Below the pieces are notes generated by a model. That model did not search any database. It had not been told where the DNA came from and saw nothing but the letters and a program-made list of their open reading frames with translations. A stretch of DNA of 64,000 bases from Sulfitobacter sp. CW3 (GTDB lineage Bacteria > Pseudomonadota > Alphaproteobacteria > Rhodobacterales > Rhodobacteraceae). Position numbers and translations under genes: made by a program. Where the stretch lies: assembly GCF_019392245.1 (NCBI RefSeq), contig NZ_JAHXRL010000006.1:62001-126000 (forward strand). Reading direction: 5' to 3'. The stretch's first letter is position 1. Each line of letters begins with the position of its first letter. Below are positions 9,380-18,580 of this stretch, in pieces.

Positions 9380-10912
9380 ATGAAAGATATCCTGGAACAG
9401 CTGGAAGACCGTCGTGAAGAGGCGCGCCTTGGTGGCGGGCAAAAACGCATTGATGCGCAACATGCCCGTGGCAAGCTGACCGCCCGCGAACGGATCGATT
9501 TGCTGCTGGATGACGGGTCTTTCGAAGAATTCGACATGTTCGTCACGCACCGCTGCACCGATTTTGGCATGCAGGCGCAAAAGCCCGCAGGCGACGGTGT
9601 TGTGACGGGGTGGGGCACCATCAACGGTCGTCTCGTCTATGTCTTCAGCCAGGACTTCACCGTTTTCGGTGGATCGCTCTCCGAAGCGCATGCCCAGAAA
9701 ATCTGCAAGATCCAGGACATGGCCATTCAAAACGGCGCGCCTGTCATCGGCATCAACGATTCCGGCGGTGCCCGCATCCAGGAAGGCGTGGCCAGCCTTG
9801 CCGGCTATGCCGAAGTGTTCCAGCGCAATATCGAAGCGTCCGGCGTGATCCCGCAGATCAGTGTGATCATGGGGCCCTGTGCTGGCGGCGCTGTGTATTC
9901 GCCTGCGATGACCGACTTTATCTTTATGGTCAAAGACACGTCCTATATGTTCGTGACCGGCCCCGACGTGGTTAAAACCGTGACCAACGAACAGGTCACG
10001 GCCGAAGAACTGGGGGGTGCCTCGACCCATACGCGTAAATCATCGGTCGCTGATGCGGCGTTTGAAAACGATGTTGAGGCTTTGGCCGAAGTGCGCCGCT
10101 TGGTCGACTTTTTGCCCGCCAACAACCGCGAAAAACCACCCGTTCGCCCGTTCTTTGATGATCCCAACCGGATTGAATCCTCGCTCGATACGCTGGTGCC
10201 AGTGAACGCCAACACGCCCTACGACATGAAAGAGCTGATCCATAAGCTGGCCGACGAGGGCGACTTTTACGAAATTCAGGAAGATTTTGCCAAAAATATT
10301 CTGACCGGCTTTATCCGCATCGAAGGCCGCACTGTTGGCGTTGTGGCCAACCAGCCCATGGTGCTGGCCGGCTGTCTGGATATCGACAGCTCGCGCAAGG
10401 CCGCGCGATTTGTACGTTTCTGCGATGCGTTCGAAATTCCGATCCTGACCTTGGTTGACGTCCCCGGTTTCTTGCCCGGCACGAGCCAGGAATACGGTGG
10501 CGTTATCAAACACGGTGCCAAACTGCTGTTCGCCTATGGCGAGGCGACAGTGCCGATGGTCACCGTGATCACCCGCAAGGCGTATGGCGGTGCCTATGAC
10601 GTGATGGCGTCCAAGCACCTGCAATCGGATTTCAACTATGCATGGCCCACCGCTGAAATCGCGGTGATGGGGGCCAAGGGTGCAACAGAAATCATCCACC
10701 GCGCCGATCTGAACGACCCCGAAAAAATCGCCAGCCACGCTGCTGATTACGAAGCCCGCTTTGCCAACCCCTTTGTTGCGGCAGAACGTGGCTTTATCGA
10801 CGAGGTCATCCAGCCCAGCATGACGCGCAAACGCATTGCCCGCGCTTTTGCGTCCCTGCGCAACAAGTCCAAAACGATGCCTTGGAAGAAACACGATAAC
10901 ATCCCGCTCTGA
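9380..10912 (+). CDS. pccB: Propionyl-CoA carboxylase beta chain (carboxyltransferase)
   Basis: A 510-residue carboxyltransferase subunit that transfers CO2 from biotin to propionyl-CoA, giving (S)-methylmalonyl-CoA. Acyl-CoA carboxylase hallmarks are visible: [20 protein letters not shown] near the N-terminus, [19 protein letters not shown] in the first crotonase-like half, and [19 protein letters not shown] with [12 protein letters not shown] in the second. The start is preceded by AAAGAGGTGCGTC, a good ribosome site. It is downstream of TTTGCA repeats likely bound by PccR. The alpha chain follows about 1.8 kb later, after four small genes, a common arrangement in this family of bacteria. 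Confidence 0.97.
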   Translation: MKDILEQLEDRREEARLGGGQKRIDAQHARGKLTARERIDLLLDDGSFEEFDMFVTHRCTDFGMQAQKPAGDGVVTGWGTINGRLVYVFSQDFTVFGGSLSEAHAQKICKIQDMAIQNGAPVIGINDSGGARIQEGVASLAGYAEVFQRNIEASGVIPQISVIMGPCAGGAVYSPAMTDFIFMVKDTSYMFVTGPDVVKTVTNEQVTAEELGGASTHTRKSSVADAAFENDVEALAEVRRLVDFLPANNREKPPVRPFFDDPNRIESSLDTLVPVNANTPYDMKELIHKLADEGDFYEIQEDFAKNILTGFIRIEGRTVGVVANQPMVLAGCLDIDSSRKAARFVRFCDAFEIPILTLVDVPGFLPGTSQEYGGVIKHGAKLLFAYGEATVPMVTVITRKAYGGAYDVMASKHLQSDFNYAWPTAEIAVMGAKGATEIIHRADLNDPEKIASHAADYEARFANPFVAAERGFIDEVIQPSMTRKRIARAFASLRNKSKTMPWKKHDNIPL

Positions 10913-10934
10913 CTTCTCTGGCTCTTAAATATCC
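10913..10934 (-). repeat. Rhodobacteraceae intergenic motif, copy 1
   Basis: Directly after the pccB stop, the minus strand reads GGATATTTAAGAGCCAGAG followed by AAG. The same 22 bases occur on the plus strand at 28849-28870 before proS. Related sequences are at 18581-18613, 23189-23307 and 27427-27457. In each case a GC-rich segment precedes GGAT-A-TTT. It may act as a terminator tail, promoter or mRNA-processing element. Confidence 0.6.
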
Positions 10935-10975
10935 TCGCCGAAGGCATAGAATCTTTGGCGCGACAGGAGAAACGC

Positions 10976-11041
10976 GTGAAACCGTTCGCTGATCATAGAT
11001 CATACCCGACGCCCGTCCTGGCTGGGATGGTGGCCAGATGA
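10976..11041 (+). CDS. Possible 21-residue leader ORF
   Basis: A GTG codon at 10976, six bases after a strong AGGAG, opens a frame of 21 codons (VKPFADHRSYPTPVLAGMVAR). The frame ends in a TGA that overlaps the ATG of the next gene (ATGA). The strong ribosome site and exact coupling are the evidence. No homology is recognised and the peptide is too short to judge. It could be a leader peptide that delivers ribosomes to the DUF6497-like gene. Confidence 0.35.
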   Translation: MKPFADHRSYPTPVLAGMVAR

Positions 11042-11415
11042 AACTGGCCGCTGCCCTTTTGCTCGTGGCGACGCCCTTACAGGCGCTTGATGTCCCCTCG
11101 GGGCAGCAGGTCGACCTGCAAGAGGTTCTGATTGATCAGATGGGTAATGAGACATGGCTGCGGTTTCGTTTCATAGCCCCTGATATCGCCCGCGACGGGG
11201 GGGCAATCACCTATGACGCTGCAGCACCCGATATGAAGGCGCTGTGTGATACGCTGGCCATCCCCTATATCGCACAGTATGCGCTGACGGGCGACGTGAT
11301 TGTGATTTCCTTGGCGGATAGGGCGGTTGAATTTGGTGCCGTTGACCCAAGCGTAACACAGTTTTTCGAAGCATATCGCCCCGAAAAGGGCATCTGCATC
11401 TGGGAGGCATTATGA
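11038..11415 (+). CDS. Exported small protein (DUF6497-like)
   Basis: A 125-residue protein with a clear signal peptide (MKLAAALLLVATPLQA, cut near residue 16). The mature part is about 109 residues, starting with LDVPSGQQVDLQEVLIDQ, and has two cysteines (Cys in ALCDTLAIPY and in KGICIWEAL). It resembles DUF6497 proteins found beside propionyl-CoA carboxylase genes in Rhodobacteraceae; I recall this family but could not check it. The function is unknown. No strong ribosome site precedes the ATG, but a short upstream frame overlaps it by ATGA, so translation may be coupled. Confidence 0.75.
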   Translation: MKLAAALLLVATPLQALDVPSGQQVDLQEVLIDQMGNETWLRFRFIAPDIARDGGAITYDAAAPDMKALCDTLAIPYIAQYALTGDVIVISLADRAVEFGAVDPSVTQFFEAYRPEKGICIWEAL

Positions 11416-11532
11416 TGCAACCACAATATCTTGCGTGGCGACCTGCCGACACTGGCAGAACTGCGACTTTGGCGACACATTTCCGCCGATTGAAACGCGG
11501 CCCGTATGCAACGCGCAGCAACTACAGTAATA

Positions 11533-11568
11533 TTGAGGCAAGGAATACGCAGGTATCCCTTACCTCAA
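11533..11568. other. Long hairpin, 16-bp stem
   Basis: TTGAGGCAAGGAATAC at 11533-11548 faces GTATCCCTTACCTCAA at 11553-11568 with a four-base loop. Fourteen of 16 positions pair by Watson-Crick. The two exceptions are C-A and A-C on the plus-strand RNA, but they become G-U and U-G wobbles on a minus-strand RNA. No T-run follows on either strand, so it is not a simple terminator. Confidence 0.6.
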
Positions 11569-11629
11569 ACGTGGGGTCTTATTGGCATGAGGCAGTGCCG
11601 GGCCCTTTATGCAATCACAGGAGACTACG

Positions 11630-11770
11630 ATGTCCAAGAGCATCACAATGTTGGCCGCATTCGGCCTTGTCGCAGCTGTTTCAGCATGCGCCCCTAAGCA
11701 GGAAGAATATGTTGTTGTCGCACCCGAGCCCATCTCGGTTGAGCCAGTATACACAGGCAAGTACAAGTAA
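11630..11770 (+). CDS. Small lipoprotein (46 residues)
   Basis: ATG at 11630 is preceded by CACAGGAGACTACG, a strong ribosome site, and opens a 46-residue frame. Residues 1-20 are a lipoprotein signal ending in VSAC, with Cys20 as the lipidated residue. The mature peptide is only 27 residues, acidic and rich in Val and Pro (EEYVVVAPEPISVEPVYTG). The signal and ribosome site make it convincing in spite of its size. It belongs to a run of small exported proteins between pccB and pccA. Its role is unknown; it may be a structural or stress-related envelope peptide. Confidence 0.75.
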   Translation: MSKSITMLAAFGLVAAVSACAPKQEEYVVVAPEPISVEPVYTGKYK

Positions 11771-11857
11771 GGCTTGCCGGGGGCAGGCGGCTGCGTCTGT
11801 CCCCACACCACCCGCCTTTGTGTCACAAGGCATTGTCCCTGCAGTCTGGGGGGCATC

Positions 11858-12205
11858 ATGCTGAAACATCGCGGTTTTCCGGGGCGTATGCCCGGTTCGG
11901 ACTTTCAATTCACAATTCGTCGCGCCAACCCCAAAGGGGTCACGCCGCTTACCCGCCGCGAACGTCGTTCGGATCGTAAATCCGTCGACCGGCGCGCGGA
12001 TACGGCATTCATGGCCGCGCTTTGGGAAAACTTTGGCACTGAACCGTTCGAGCGTGGCAATCTCGACGCGGGCCGTTTGTCCTGGCTGTTTGGCCGCGAG
12101 GTTGTTGCGGTCGATGATCCCTTTGATCCCGAAGACTACGAGGCATTGTTGGTGATCAACGAACCGCTTGCCCGTGCGTCTTTTGCCGACGCGTTCGAGG
12201 ATTGA
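11858..12205 (+). CDS. Conserved hypothetical protein between pccB and pccA
   Basis: A 115-residue soluble protein beginning MLKHRGFPGRMPGSDFQF. The first half is very basic (TRRERRSDRKSVDRRADTAF). The second half is acidic and ends ARASFADAFED. There is no signal peptide or membrane segment. I chose the ATG at 11858 because the preceding in-frame codons overlap the lipoprotein gene and look non-coding. I do not recognise a family. Context (same strand, inside the pcc cluster) suggests it is co-transcribed with, or near, the carboxylase genes. Confidence 0.65.
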   Translation: MLKHRGFPGRMPGSDFQFTIRRANPKGVTPLTRRERRSDRKSVDRRADTAFMAALWENFGTEPFERGNLDAGRLSWLFGREVVAVDDPFDPEDYEALLVINEPLARASFADAFED

Positions 12206-12380
12206 AACAGATGCCCGCATGGATCACATCAGCGGATAACCGCCCCGTGGCCAGCGGGTTTTTGCCCCTAGATGGCGGCAGCCTGGGCAAACATCTGGGT
12301 GCCATGGAACCATTGATCTATAAGCGCGTTAAGCCACGTAATCAAAACGTAGCGTTGAGCAGATCAAAAGGACGCCCACC

Positions 12381-12587
12381 ATGCCCATTAAGAACATCAT
12401 CCTCGCCCTCACAGCCTGTGCAGGCCTTGCCGCATGCGGCGATAACCTTGGCGAACAAGCCCTTGGCGGCGGTGTCGTTGGTGCCGGTGCTGCGGCGCTC
12501 ACCGGCGGCGGTTTGCTGCAAGGTGCAGCCATCGGTGCAGGCGCAAACGTGCTTGCTTGCCAATCCGGCGCAGTGCGCTGCAACTAA
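12381..12587 (+). CDS. Glycine-zipper lipoprotein (68 residues)
   Basis: A 68-residue lipoprotein. Signal residues 1-18 end in the lipobox GLAAC with Cys19. The mature part is glycine and alanine rich (ALGGGVVGAGAAALTGGG), which resembles a glycine zipper of outer-membrane-associated small lipoproteins. Two further cysteines lie in NVLACQSGAVRCN at the C-terminus and may form a disulfide. AAAGGACGCCCACC before the ATG is a good ribosome site. A hairpin terminator follows at 12642. It is probably an envelope protein; no direct link to propionyl-CoA metabolism is visible. Confidence 0.8.
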   Translation: MPIKNIILALTACAGLAACGDNLGEQALGGGVVGAGAAALTGGGLLQGAAIGAGANVLACQSGAVRCN

Positions 12588-12641
12588 TCTAATCGAAGGT
12601 TCTGCCGGCAACGGCAGCCCCTCACTATATCACAATACCGA

Positions 12642-12673
12642 CCCCGCTCAGCCTATGCTGATGCGGGGTTTTT
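12642..12673 (+). terminator. Rho-independent terminator before pccA
   Basis: CCCCGC-TCAGC pairs with GCTGA-T-GCGGGG across a CTAT loop with one bulged T, followed by TTTTT at 12669-12673. It closes the small lipoprotein gene, and pccA starts only 31 bases later. pccA must therefore either rely on read-through (attenuation) or have a promoter that overlaps this element. Confidence 0.8.
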
Positions 12674-12703
12674 CCGTTTCCTCAAGACCCAAAGGGACAG
12701 CCC

Positions 12704-14749
12704 ATGTTCAATAAGATCCTGATCGCCAACCGCGGCGAAATTGCCTGCCGTGTTATCAAGACCGCGAAAAAGATGGGCATCCAGACCGTCGCCATCTATT
12801 CGGACGCAGACGCCCAAGCGCTGCATGTTCAAATGGCAGACGAGGCGATCCACATCGGCCCACCCCCTGCGAACCAATCCTATATTGTGATCGACAAGGT
12901 CATGGCCGCGATCAAGGAATCCGGTGCGCAGGCCGTGCACCCGGGCTATGGCTTTCTGTCTGAAAACGCCAAATTCGCCGAAGCACTCTCTGCTGCTGGC
13001 GTTGCATTTATCGGGCCACCCGTCGGTGCGATTGAGAAAATGGGCGACAAGATCACTTCGAAAAAGATCGCACAAGAAGCAGGTGTTTCCACCGTGCCCG
13101 GTTACATGGGTCTGATCGCAGACGCAGATGAGGCGGTGAAAATCTCGAACGAAGTCGGCTATCCGGTGATGCTCAAGGCGTCTGCGGGCGGCGGCGGCAA
13201 GGGGATGCGCATCGCATGGAACGACGAAGAAGCCCGCGAGGGGTTCCAGTCCTCCAAGAACGAAGCGGCCAACAGCTTTGGTGATGACCGTATCTTTATC
13301 GAGAAATTCGTAACCCAGCCACGCCACATCGAAATTCAGGTGCTGTGCGATGCGCATGGCAATGGCGTTTACCTAGGCGAACGCGAATGTTCGATCCAGC
13401 GCCGTAACCAAAAGGTCGTCGAAGAAGCGCCATCGCCGTTCCTTGACGAAGCCACGCGCAAAGCCATGGGCGAACAGTCCGTCGCATTGGCGCAGGCCGT
13501 TGGCTATGCGTCAGCCGGGACCGTCGAATTCATCGTGGACGGCGACAAGAACTTCTATTTCCTCGAGATGAACACCCGTTTGCAGGTGGAACATCCGGTT
13601 ACCGAGCTGATCACCGGCGTTGATCTGGTTGAACAGATGATCCGCGTGGCCAATGGTGAAAAGCTGACGATCACCCAAGACGACGTAAAGCTGACCGGTT
13701 GGGCCATCGAAAACCGTCTTTATGCCGAAGACCCGTATCGCGGCTTCCTGCCGTCCATTGGTCGTTTGACCCGCTACCGTCCGCCGATGGAAATCGCGGC
13801 AGGTCCGCTGTTGACCAATGACAAATGGCAGGGCGACGCCCCCAGCGGCGACATGGCCGTGCGCAATGATACCGGCGTCTATGAAGGCGGCGAGATCAGC
13901 ATGTATTACGACCCTATGATTGCCAAGCTGTGCACATGGGCCCCCACCCGCGATCAGGCAATCGAGGCGATGCGCGTCGCCCTTGATAGCTTTGAGGTCG
14001 AAGGCATCGGGCACAACCTGCCGTTCCTGTCCGCTGTGATGGATCACCCGATCTTTATCGCGGGTGACATGACAACCGCCTTTATCGAAGAACAGTATCC
14101 AGACGGTTTCCAAGGCGTTGAACTGCCAGAACCCGAACTGCGCCGCATCGCTGCGGCGACGGCTGCCATGCACCGTGTCAGCGAAATCCGCCGCACCCGC
14201 GTGTCGGGCCGGATGGACAACCACGAACGCAAGGTTGGCACCGCTTGGAATGTCGCCATTCAGGGGCAATCCTATAACGTCGATATTGCCGCCGACCACG
14301 CAGGCGCGACCGTGACGTTCGAGGACGGTCATGCCATGCGCGTTGCGGGCGACTGGACGCCGGGCGACCAACTGGCAACGATGACAGTCGATGATGCGCC
14401 ACTGATCTTTAAGGTGGGCAAAATCTCGGGCGGGTTCCGTGTCCGGGCGCGTGGCGCTGACCTAAAGGTGCATGTGCGCAACCCGCGTCAGGCCGAATTG
14501 GCCCGTCTGATGCCCGAAAAATTGCCGCCGGACACATCCAAACTGTTGCTGTGCCCGATGCCGGGTCTGGTCGTGAAAATCGACGTTGCCGTCGGCGACG
14601 AGGTTCAAGAAGGCCAGAACCTGTGCACCATCGAAGCGATGAAGATGGAAAACATCTTGCGCGCCGAGAAGAAGGGCACCGTGTCAAAGATCAACGCGAA
14701 CGCAGGTGACAGTCTGGCCGTCGACGACGTCATTATCGAGTTTGAATAA
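12704..14749 (+). CDS. pccA: Propionyl-CoA carboxylase alpha chain (biotin carboxylase + BCCP)
   Basis: A 681-residue biotin-containing subunit. The order is biotin carboxylase N-terminal domain (FNKILIANRGEIACRVIKTA), ATP-grasp domain with GGGGKGMR and the EMNTRLQVEHPVTE region, the BT linker domain, and a C-terminal biotinyl domain. Lys647 in EAMKME is the biotin attachment site. It carboxylates biotin with ATP and bicarbonate and works with PccB to make methylmalonyl-CoA. AAAGGGACAGCCC precedes the ATG. Length and domain order match alphaproteobacterial PccA. A terminator-like hairpin sits between the preceding lipoprotein gene and this start. Confidence 0.97.
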   Translation: MFNKILIANRGEIACRVIKTAKKMGIQTVAIYSDADAQALHVQMADEAIHIGPPPANQSYIVIDKVMAAIKESGAQAVHPGYGFLSENAKFAEALSAAGVAFIGPPVGAIEKMGDKITSKKIAQEAGVSTVPGYMGLIADADEAVKISNEVGYPVMLKASAGGGGKGMRIAWNDEEAREGFQSSKNEAANSFGDDRIFIEKFVTQPRHIEIQVLCDAHGNGVYLGERECSIQRRNQKVVEEAPSPFLDEATRKAMGEQSVALAQAVGYASAGTVEFIVDGDKNFYFLEMNTRLQVEHPVTELITGVDLVEQMIRVANGEKLTITQDDVKLTGWAIENRLYAEDPYRGFLPSIGRLTRYRPPMEIAAGPLLTNDKWQGDAPSGDMAVRNDTGVYEGGEISMYYDPMIAKLCTWAPTRDQAIEAMRVALDSFEVEGIGHNLPFLSAVMDHPIFIAGDMTTAFIEEQYPDGFQGVELPEPELRRIAAATAAMHRVSEIRRTRVSGRMDNHERKVGTAWNVAIQGQSYNVDIAADHAGATVTFEDGHAMRVAGDWTPGDQLATMTVDDAPLIFKVGKISGGFRVRARGADLKVHVRNPRQAELARLMPEKLPPDTSKLLLCPMPGLVVKIDVAVGDEVQEGQNLCTIEAMKMENILRAEKKGTVSKINANAGDSLAVDDVIIEFE

Positions 14750-14846
14750 AGCCAATGATCGCCAGCCCACGCATCAACCCCGCCATCGGATCGGTGTCTT
14801 TCACCGCCCCGATGGGCGTGGCGGTGCGCGGGTTTAGGCTAGGCCT

Positions 14847-15308
14847 TCAGTCAAACAAGTGCTTTGGCGTTTCCTTGGCGTCGCGGATTTCGCGCTGCCG
14901 GATGGTCATCTTGTCGATGCTGCGCGAAATTTCGCGGACATCCCAAGGGCGCGGTTTGCGCAGCTTGATGCCACCATCCTTGCCGACCAGCACCAACATA
15001 AACCCGCGCGGGCGCATTTTTAGCCGCAATGCACTGCGTGCGGCGGGGTCTGTATCGGTCAGCACGATCACATCACGCTCCAGCAAATCTTCTTGCTGGG
15101 CCATCAGTAATTCCATCTGCGAACGGTATGCAGGGTCGTCCGGACTGTCCGCAAAGACCAAAACTGGCCTTTTTATCCAGTGGAATTCACTCAAATCTGC
15201 CATATCTGCCGGTGCAAACAGCACTGGGGCGGGTGGTTCTGTGACGGGTTGCGCAGCCGCAAAAGGTGCAAACAATCCAACAAAAACAAGGGCTATCACT
15301 GATTTCAT
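14847..15308 (-). CDS. Exported DUF4174 protein
   Basis: A 153-residue protein starting at ATG 15308, chosen because AGGAG lies eight bases upstream and a signal peptide (MKSVIALVFVGLFAPFAAAQ) follows. The mature region has a thioredoxin-like DUF4174 pattern: KRPVLVFADSPDDPAY, then ERDVIVLTDTDPAAR and GFMLVLVGKDGGIKLRKPRPWD. It lacks a CxxC pair, so it is not a redox thioredoxin. Function is unknown. It is encoded antisense to the pcc cluster, between pccA and the sulfotransferase-like gene, with its own start region overlapping their intergenic space. Confidence 0.8.
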   Translation of the reverse strand: MKSVIALVFVGLFAPFAAAQPVTEPPAPVLFAPADMADLSEFHWIKRPVLVFADSPDDPAYRSQMELLMAQQEDLLERDVIVLTDTDPAARSALRLKMRPRGFMLVLVGKDGGIKLRKPRPWDVREISRSIDKMTIRQREIRDAKETPKHLFD

Positions 15309-15476
15309 TTTTTCTCCTACTGGGTCAGATATAGGGGTTTTACCCAAGATTGCGATGCGCAATTTCTGGCTAACGGCCATTAAGCTTAACGAAACAGGTC
15401 ATCGGACATGAATAGGGCGGTTCTCTTGAATGGATCGGTTGGGACGGTTCCCTTGTTACGATTGGGCGAAAAGCTG

Positions 15477-16412
15477 ATGGATATTATTCTGCATGTGGGC
15501 GCGCACAGAACGGCGACGACCAGCTTTCAAAGGTATCTGAGGGATAATTCCGATGCGATCAGCGCGTCCAAAACCGGTGTTTGGGGGCCATTGCGCACCC
15601 GCAAAGGACTGTTTTCAGGTATTTTCCCCGGCCCCAAGATGCAAGGCCGGTCACCCGAACGGGTAAAAGGGCGGGTCGCATTACAAGTGGCACGCGTGCG
15701 CGAAACCGGGGTGGCCCGGCTTTTGGTGTCCGAGGAAAACATGATCGGGTCGTCGCGCCACTGCGTGCGCACCGGGTTGCTTTTCCCCGCTGCGGGGGAC
15801 CGGATGGCGCGCTATTGCGCGGCTTTCGACGGCAAAATTACGCGGATCATACTTAATATCCGGTCACCGGAAACATGGTGGTCTTCGGCGGCGGCATACG
15901 CAATTTCACGCGGCCACGGCGTGCCCGATCAATCAAAACTGAACAAGATCGCCACCGCGCAGCGCAGTTGGCGTGATGTAATTACCGATCTGGCCTGCGC
16001 CGTACCTGACGCAGAAATCAAGGTCGCCACATTCGAGGAATACGCGGGACGCCCCGATGCCCTGCTGGCCGAGGCGACGGGCGTAACAACCCCTGTTGAC
16101 CGCGCCTATCATTGGCTTAACCGCGCGCCGGATCTGCCCGCGCTGCGCGCTATTTTGGCCGAACGCGGCCAAGACCCCGATCTGCTGCCCGATCAAACGG
16201 GCCGCTGGAAACCCTTTACCGACGCGCAAGCCACCGCTTTGCGTGAAACCTATTCCGATGATCTGTTCTGGCTGACGGCCGGCGCGGATGGTCTGGCACA
16301 ACTGACAGAAAATAGCGTCCGAGAAAGAGCAGGCAAAAGCCAGCCGTCGGGCGACCCTAAAAAAGGACATCCTCATGACAGCCGACAAAGACACATGGCG
16401 CAATCTGGCTGA
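15477..16412 (+). CDS. Sulfotransferase-like protein
   Basis: A 311-residue protein. ATG 15477 gives the start [17 protein letters not shown], where [16 protein letters not shown] resembles the 5-prime-phosphosulfate loop of PAPS-dependent sulfotransferases. [15 protein letters not shown] resembles the 3-prime-phosphate region (R-x7-S). The middle and C-terminus are less typical. It overlaps the start of the mutase gene by 38 bases in another frame. Acceptor unknown. It is positioned between pccA and the mutase, but I see no biochemical reason for that placement. Confidence 0.75.
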   Translation: MDIILHVGAHRTATTSFQRYLRDNSDAISASKTGVWGPLRTRKGLFSGIFPGPKMQGRSPERVKGRVALQVARVRETGVARLLVSEENMIGSSRHCVRTGLLFPAAGDRMARYCAAFDGKITRIILNIRSPETWWSSAAAYAISRGHGVPDQSKLNKIATAQRSWRDVITDLACAVPDAEIKVATFEEYAGRPDALLAEATGVTTPVDRAYHWLNRAPDLPALRAILAERGQDPDLLPDQTGRWKPFTDAQATALRETYSDDLFWLTAGADGLAQLTENSVRERAGKSQPSGDPKKGHPHDSRQRHMAQSG

Positions 16413-18504
16413 GGCCGAACTGCGTGGACGCCCCGTTGATGATCTGACCTGGCACACGCTGGAAGGCATCGACGTTAAACCGTTGTATACCGCCGAAGAT
16501 ATCGACGGTCTGGACCACATGGGCGGCATCCCCGGCGAGGCCCCCTTCACGCGTGGTGTGAAGGCGACGATGTACGCCGGCCGCCCTTGGACGATCCGCC
16601 AATATGCGGGCTTTTCCACGGCCGAAGAATCCAACGCCTTTTACCGTCGTGCCTTGGCCGCCGGTCAGCAGGGCGTTTCCGTGGCTTTCGATCTGGCGAC
16701 GCACCGTGGCTATGACAGCGACCACCCCCGCGTCGAGGGCGATGTGGGCAAGGCTGGTGTGGCAATCGACAGCGTCGAGGATATGAAAATCCTGTTTGAT
16801 GGCATCCCGCTCGACAAGGTGTCGGTGTCGATGACGATGAACGGCGCGGTGATCCCGATTTTGGCGAACTTTATCGTCGCGGGCGAAGAGCAGGGCCATG
16901 ATAAATCGGTTCTGGCGGGCACCATTCAGAATGACATTCTGAAAGAATTCATGGTGCGCAACACCTATATCTATCCACCGGAACCATCGATGAAGATCAT
17001 CGGTGACATCATCGAATACACCTCTGACTTCATGCCGAAATTCAACTCGATCTCGATTTCCGGTTATCACATGCAAGAGGCCGGCGCGAACCTGGTGCAG
17101 GAACTGGCGTTCACCTTGGCCGATGGGCGCGAATACGTGCGCACGGCCATCGCGGCTGGCATGGACGTGGATAAATTCGCGCCGCGCCTCAGCTTTTTCT
17201 TTTGCATCGGCATGAACTTTTTCATGGAGGCCGCCAAACTGCGTGCCGCCCGTCTGCTGTGGTCGCGGATCATGGATGAATTCAAACCGCAAAACCCGAA
17301 ATCCGCCATGCTGCGCACCCATTGCCAGACCTCGGGCGTTTCGTTGCAGGAACAAGACCCCTATAACAATGTGATCCGCACCGCCTACGAGGCGATGTCG
17401 GCGGTCTTGGGGGGCACGCAATCGCTGCACACCAACGCTCTGGACGAAGCCATTGCCCTGCCGACTGAATTCTCGTCACGCATTGCACGCAACACCCAGT
17501 TGATCCTCCAAGAAGAAACCGGCGTGACCAATGTCGTCGATCCGCTGGCGGGCAGCTATTACGTGGAAAAACTGACCAGCGATCTGGCCGAGGCCGCGTG
17601 GAAGCTGATCGAAGAGGTCGAAGAGCTGGGCGGGATGACCAAGGCCGTGGCGTCGGGCATGCCCAAACTGCGCATCGAAGAAGCTGCAGCCACCCGTCAG
17701 GCCAAGATCGACCGGGGCACCGATGTCATCGTCGGCGTCAACAAATACCGCCGCGAAACCGAAGACGCGATTGATATTCTGGACGTTGATAACGTCGCGG
17801 TGCGCGACAGCCAGATCAAACGTCTGAAATCCGTCCGCGACACCCGCGACGAGGCCGCCTGCACAGCCGCGCTTGCGGAATTGACGCGCCGCGCAAAAGA
17901 GGGCGGCAACCTGTTGGAAGGGGCTGTCGAAGCGGCCCGCGCCCGCGCCACTGTTGGAGAAATTAGCATGGCTATGGAAAGCCAATTCGGCCGTCACCGT
18001 GCCGAGGTGAAAACATTGGCCGGCGTTTACGGCGCGGCCTATGAGGGCGACAGCGGCTTTGCCGAAATTCAAAAGTCCGTGGAAGATTTTGCCGAGGCTG
18101 AAGGCCGTCGCCCACGGATGTTGGTCGTAAAGATGGGGCAAGACGGGCATGACCGCGGTGCCAAAGTCATCGCGACCGCCTTTGCCGATATCGGGTTTGA
18201 CGTTGATGTTGGCCCCTTGTTCCAGACCCCAGCCGAGGCCGCACAAGACGCCGTCGATAACGACGTGCATGTCATCGGCATCTCGTCGCAGGCGGCGGGG
18301 CACAAGACTCTGGCACCGCAATTGATCAAGGCGCTGAAGGACGCTGGGGCCGATGATATCTTGGTCATCTGTGGTGGCGTAATCCCGCAGCAGGACTATA
18401 AGTTCTTGTATGATGCCGGGGTCAAAGCGATCTTTGGGCCGGGCACAAACATCCCCAACGCGGCGCAGGATATTCTGAAGTTGATCCGAGAAGCGCGCGG
18501 CTAA
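16375..18504 (+). CDS. scpA: Methylmalonyl-CoA mutase
   Basis: A 709-residue single-chain mutase that converts (R)-methylmalonyl-CoA to succinyl-CoA with adenosylcobalamin. The N-terminal catalytic barrel contains [20 protein letters not shown] and [11 protein letters not shown]. The C-terminal cobalamin-binding domain has the D-x-H-x-x-G motif as D590-G-H592-D-R-G595. AAAAAAGGACATCCTC precedes the start. It completes the pathway from propionyl-CoA with PccA and PccB. A methylmalonyl-CoA epimerase is also needed and is not recognisable in this window. The gene is also called mcm or mutB. Confidence 0.96.
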   Translation: MTADKDTWRNLAEAELRGRPVDDLTWHTLEGIDVKPLYTAEDIDGLDHMGGIPGEAPFTRGVKATMYAGRPWTIRQYAGFSTAEESNAFYRRALAAGQQGVSVAFDLATHRGYDSDHPRVEGDVGKAGVAIDSVEDMKILFDGIPLDKVSVSMTMNGAVIPILANFIVAGEEQGHDKSVLAGTIQNDILKEFMVRNTYIYPPEPSMKIIGDIIEYTSDFMPKFNSISISGYHMQEAGANLVQELAFTLADGREYVRTAIAAGMDVDKFAPRLSFFFCIGMNFFMEAAKLRAARLLWSRIMDEFKPQNPKSAMLRTHCQTSGVSLQEQDPYNNVIRTAYEAMSAVLGGTQSLHTNALDEAIALPTEFSSRIARNTQLILQEETGVTNVVDPLAGSYYVEKLTSDLAEAAWKLIEEVEELGGMTKAVASGMPKLRIEEAAATRQAKIDRGTDVIVGVNKYRRETEDAIDILDVDNVAVRDSQIKRLKSVRDTRDEAACTAALAELTRRAKEGGNLLEGAVEAARARATVGEISMAMESQFGRHRAEVKTLAGVYGAAYEGDSGFAEIQKSVEDFAEAEGRRPRMLVVKMGQDGHDRGAKVIATAFADIGFDVDVGPLFQTPAEAAQDAVDNDVHVIGISSQAAGHKTLAPQLIKALKDAGADDILVICGGVIPQQDYKFLYDAGVKAIFGPGTNIPNAAQDILKLIREARG

Positions 18505-18553
18505 GGCCGGAGGGGGCTTTGCTGCACTTTCGATCCACGCTACGTTAAAGAAT

Positions 18554-18574
18554 GAGGGGGCTGTCTGCCCCCTC
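18554..18574 (+). terminator. Hairpin after methylmalonyl-CoA mutase
   Basis: GAGGGGGC pairs perfectly with GCCCCCTC over a TGTCT loop, 50 bases after the mutase stop codon. It is followed by AAACTCCCCCGAGGATTTAG rather than a T-run. It probably ends or stabilises the mutase transcript and forms one unit with the intergenic motif at 18581. Confidence 0.6.
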
Positions 18575-18580
18575 AAACTC

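Noticed and set aside
11412..11864. A 150-codon frame after the exported DUF6497-like gene
   Set aside because: It runs through the 36-base hairpin and, in another frame, through the 46-residue lipoprotein gene that has its own strong ribosome site. Its translation is rich in Ser, Arg and His and has no domain character.
12243..12264. CCCG-TGGCCAG-CGGG followed by TTTTT as a terminator
   Set aside because: The stem is only four base pairs, and a stronger terminator lies 400 bases downstream.
12202..12714. A 170-codon frame overlapping the glycine-zipper lipoprotein
   Set aside because: It reads through the lipoprotein gene and the terminator hairpin in a different frame; the lipoprotein has a clear signal sequence and ribosome site.
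13511..14371. Long minus-strand frame opposite pccA
   Set aside because: It is a shadow of a GC-rich coding sequence; the translation is rich in Gly, His and Arg without motifs, and pccA is certain.
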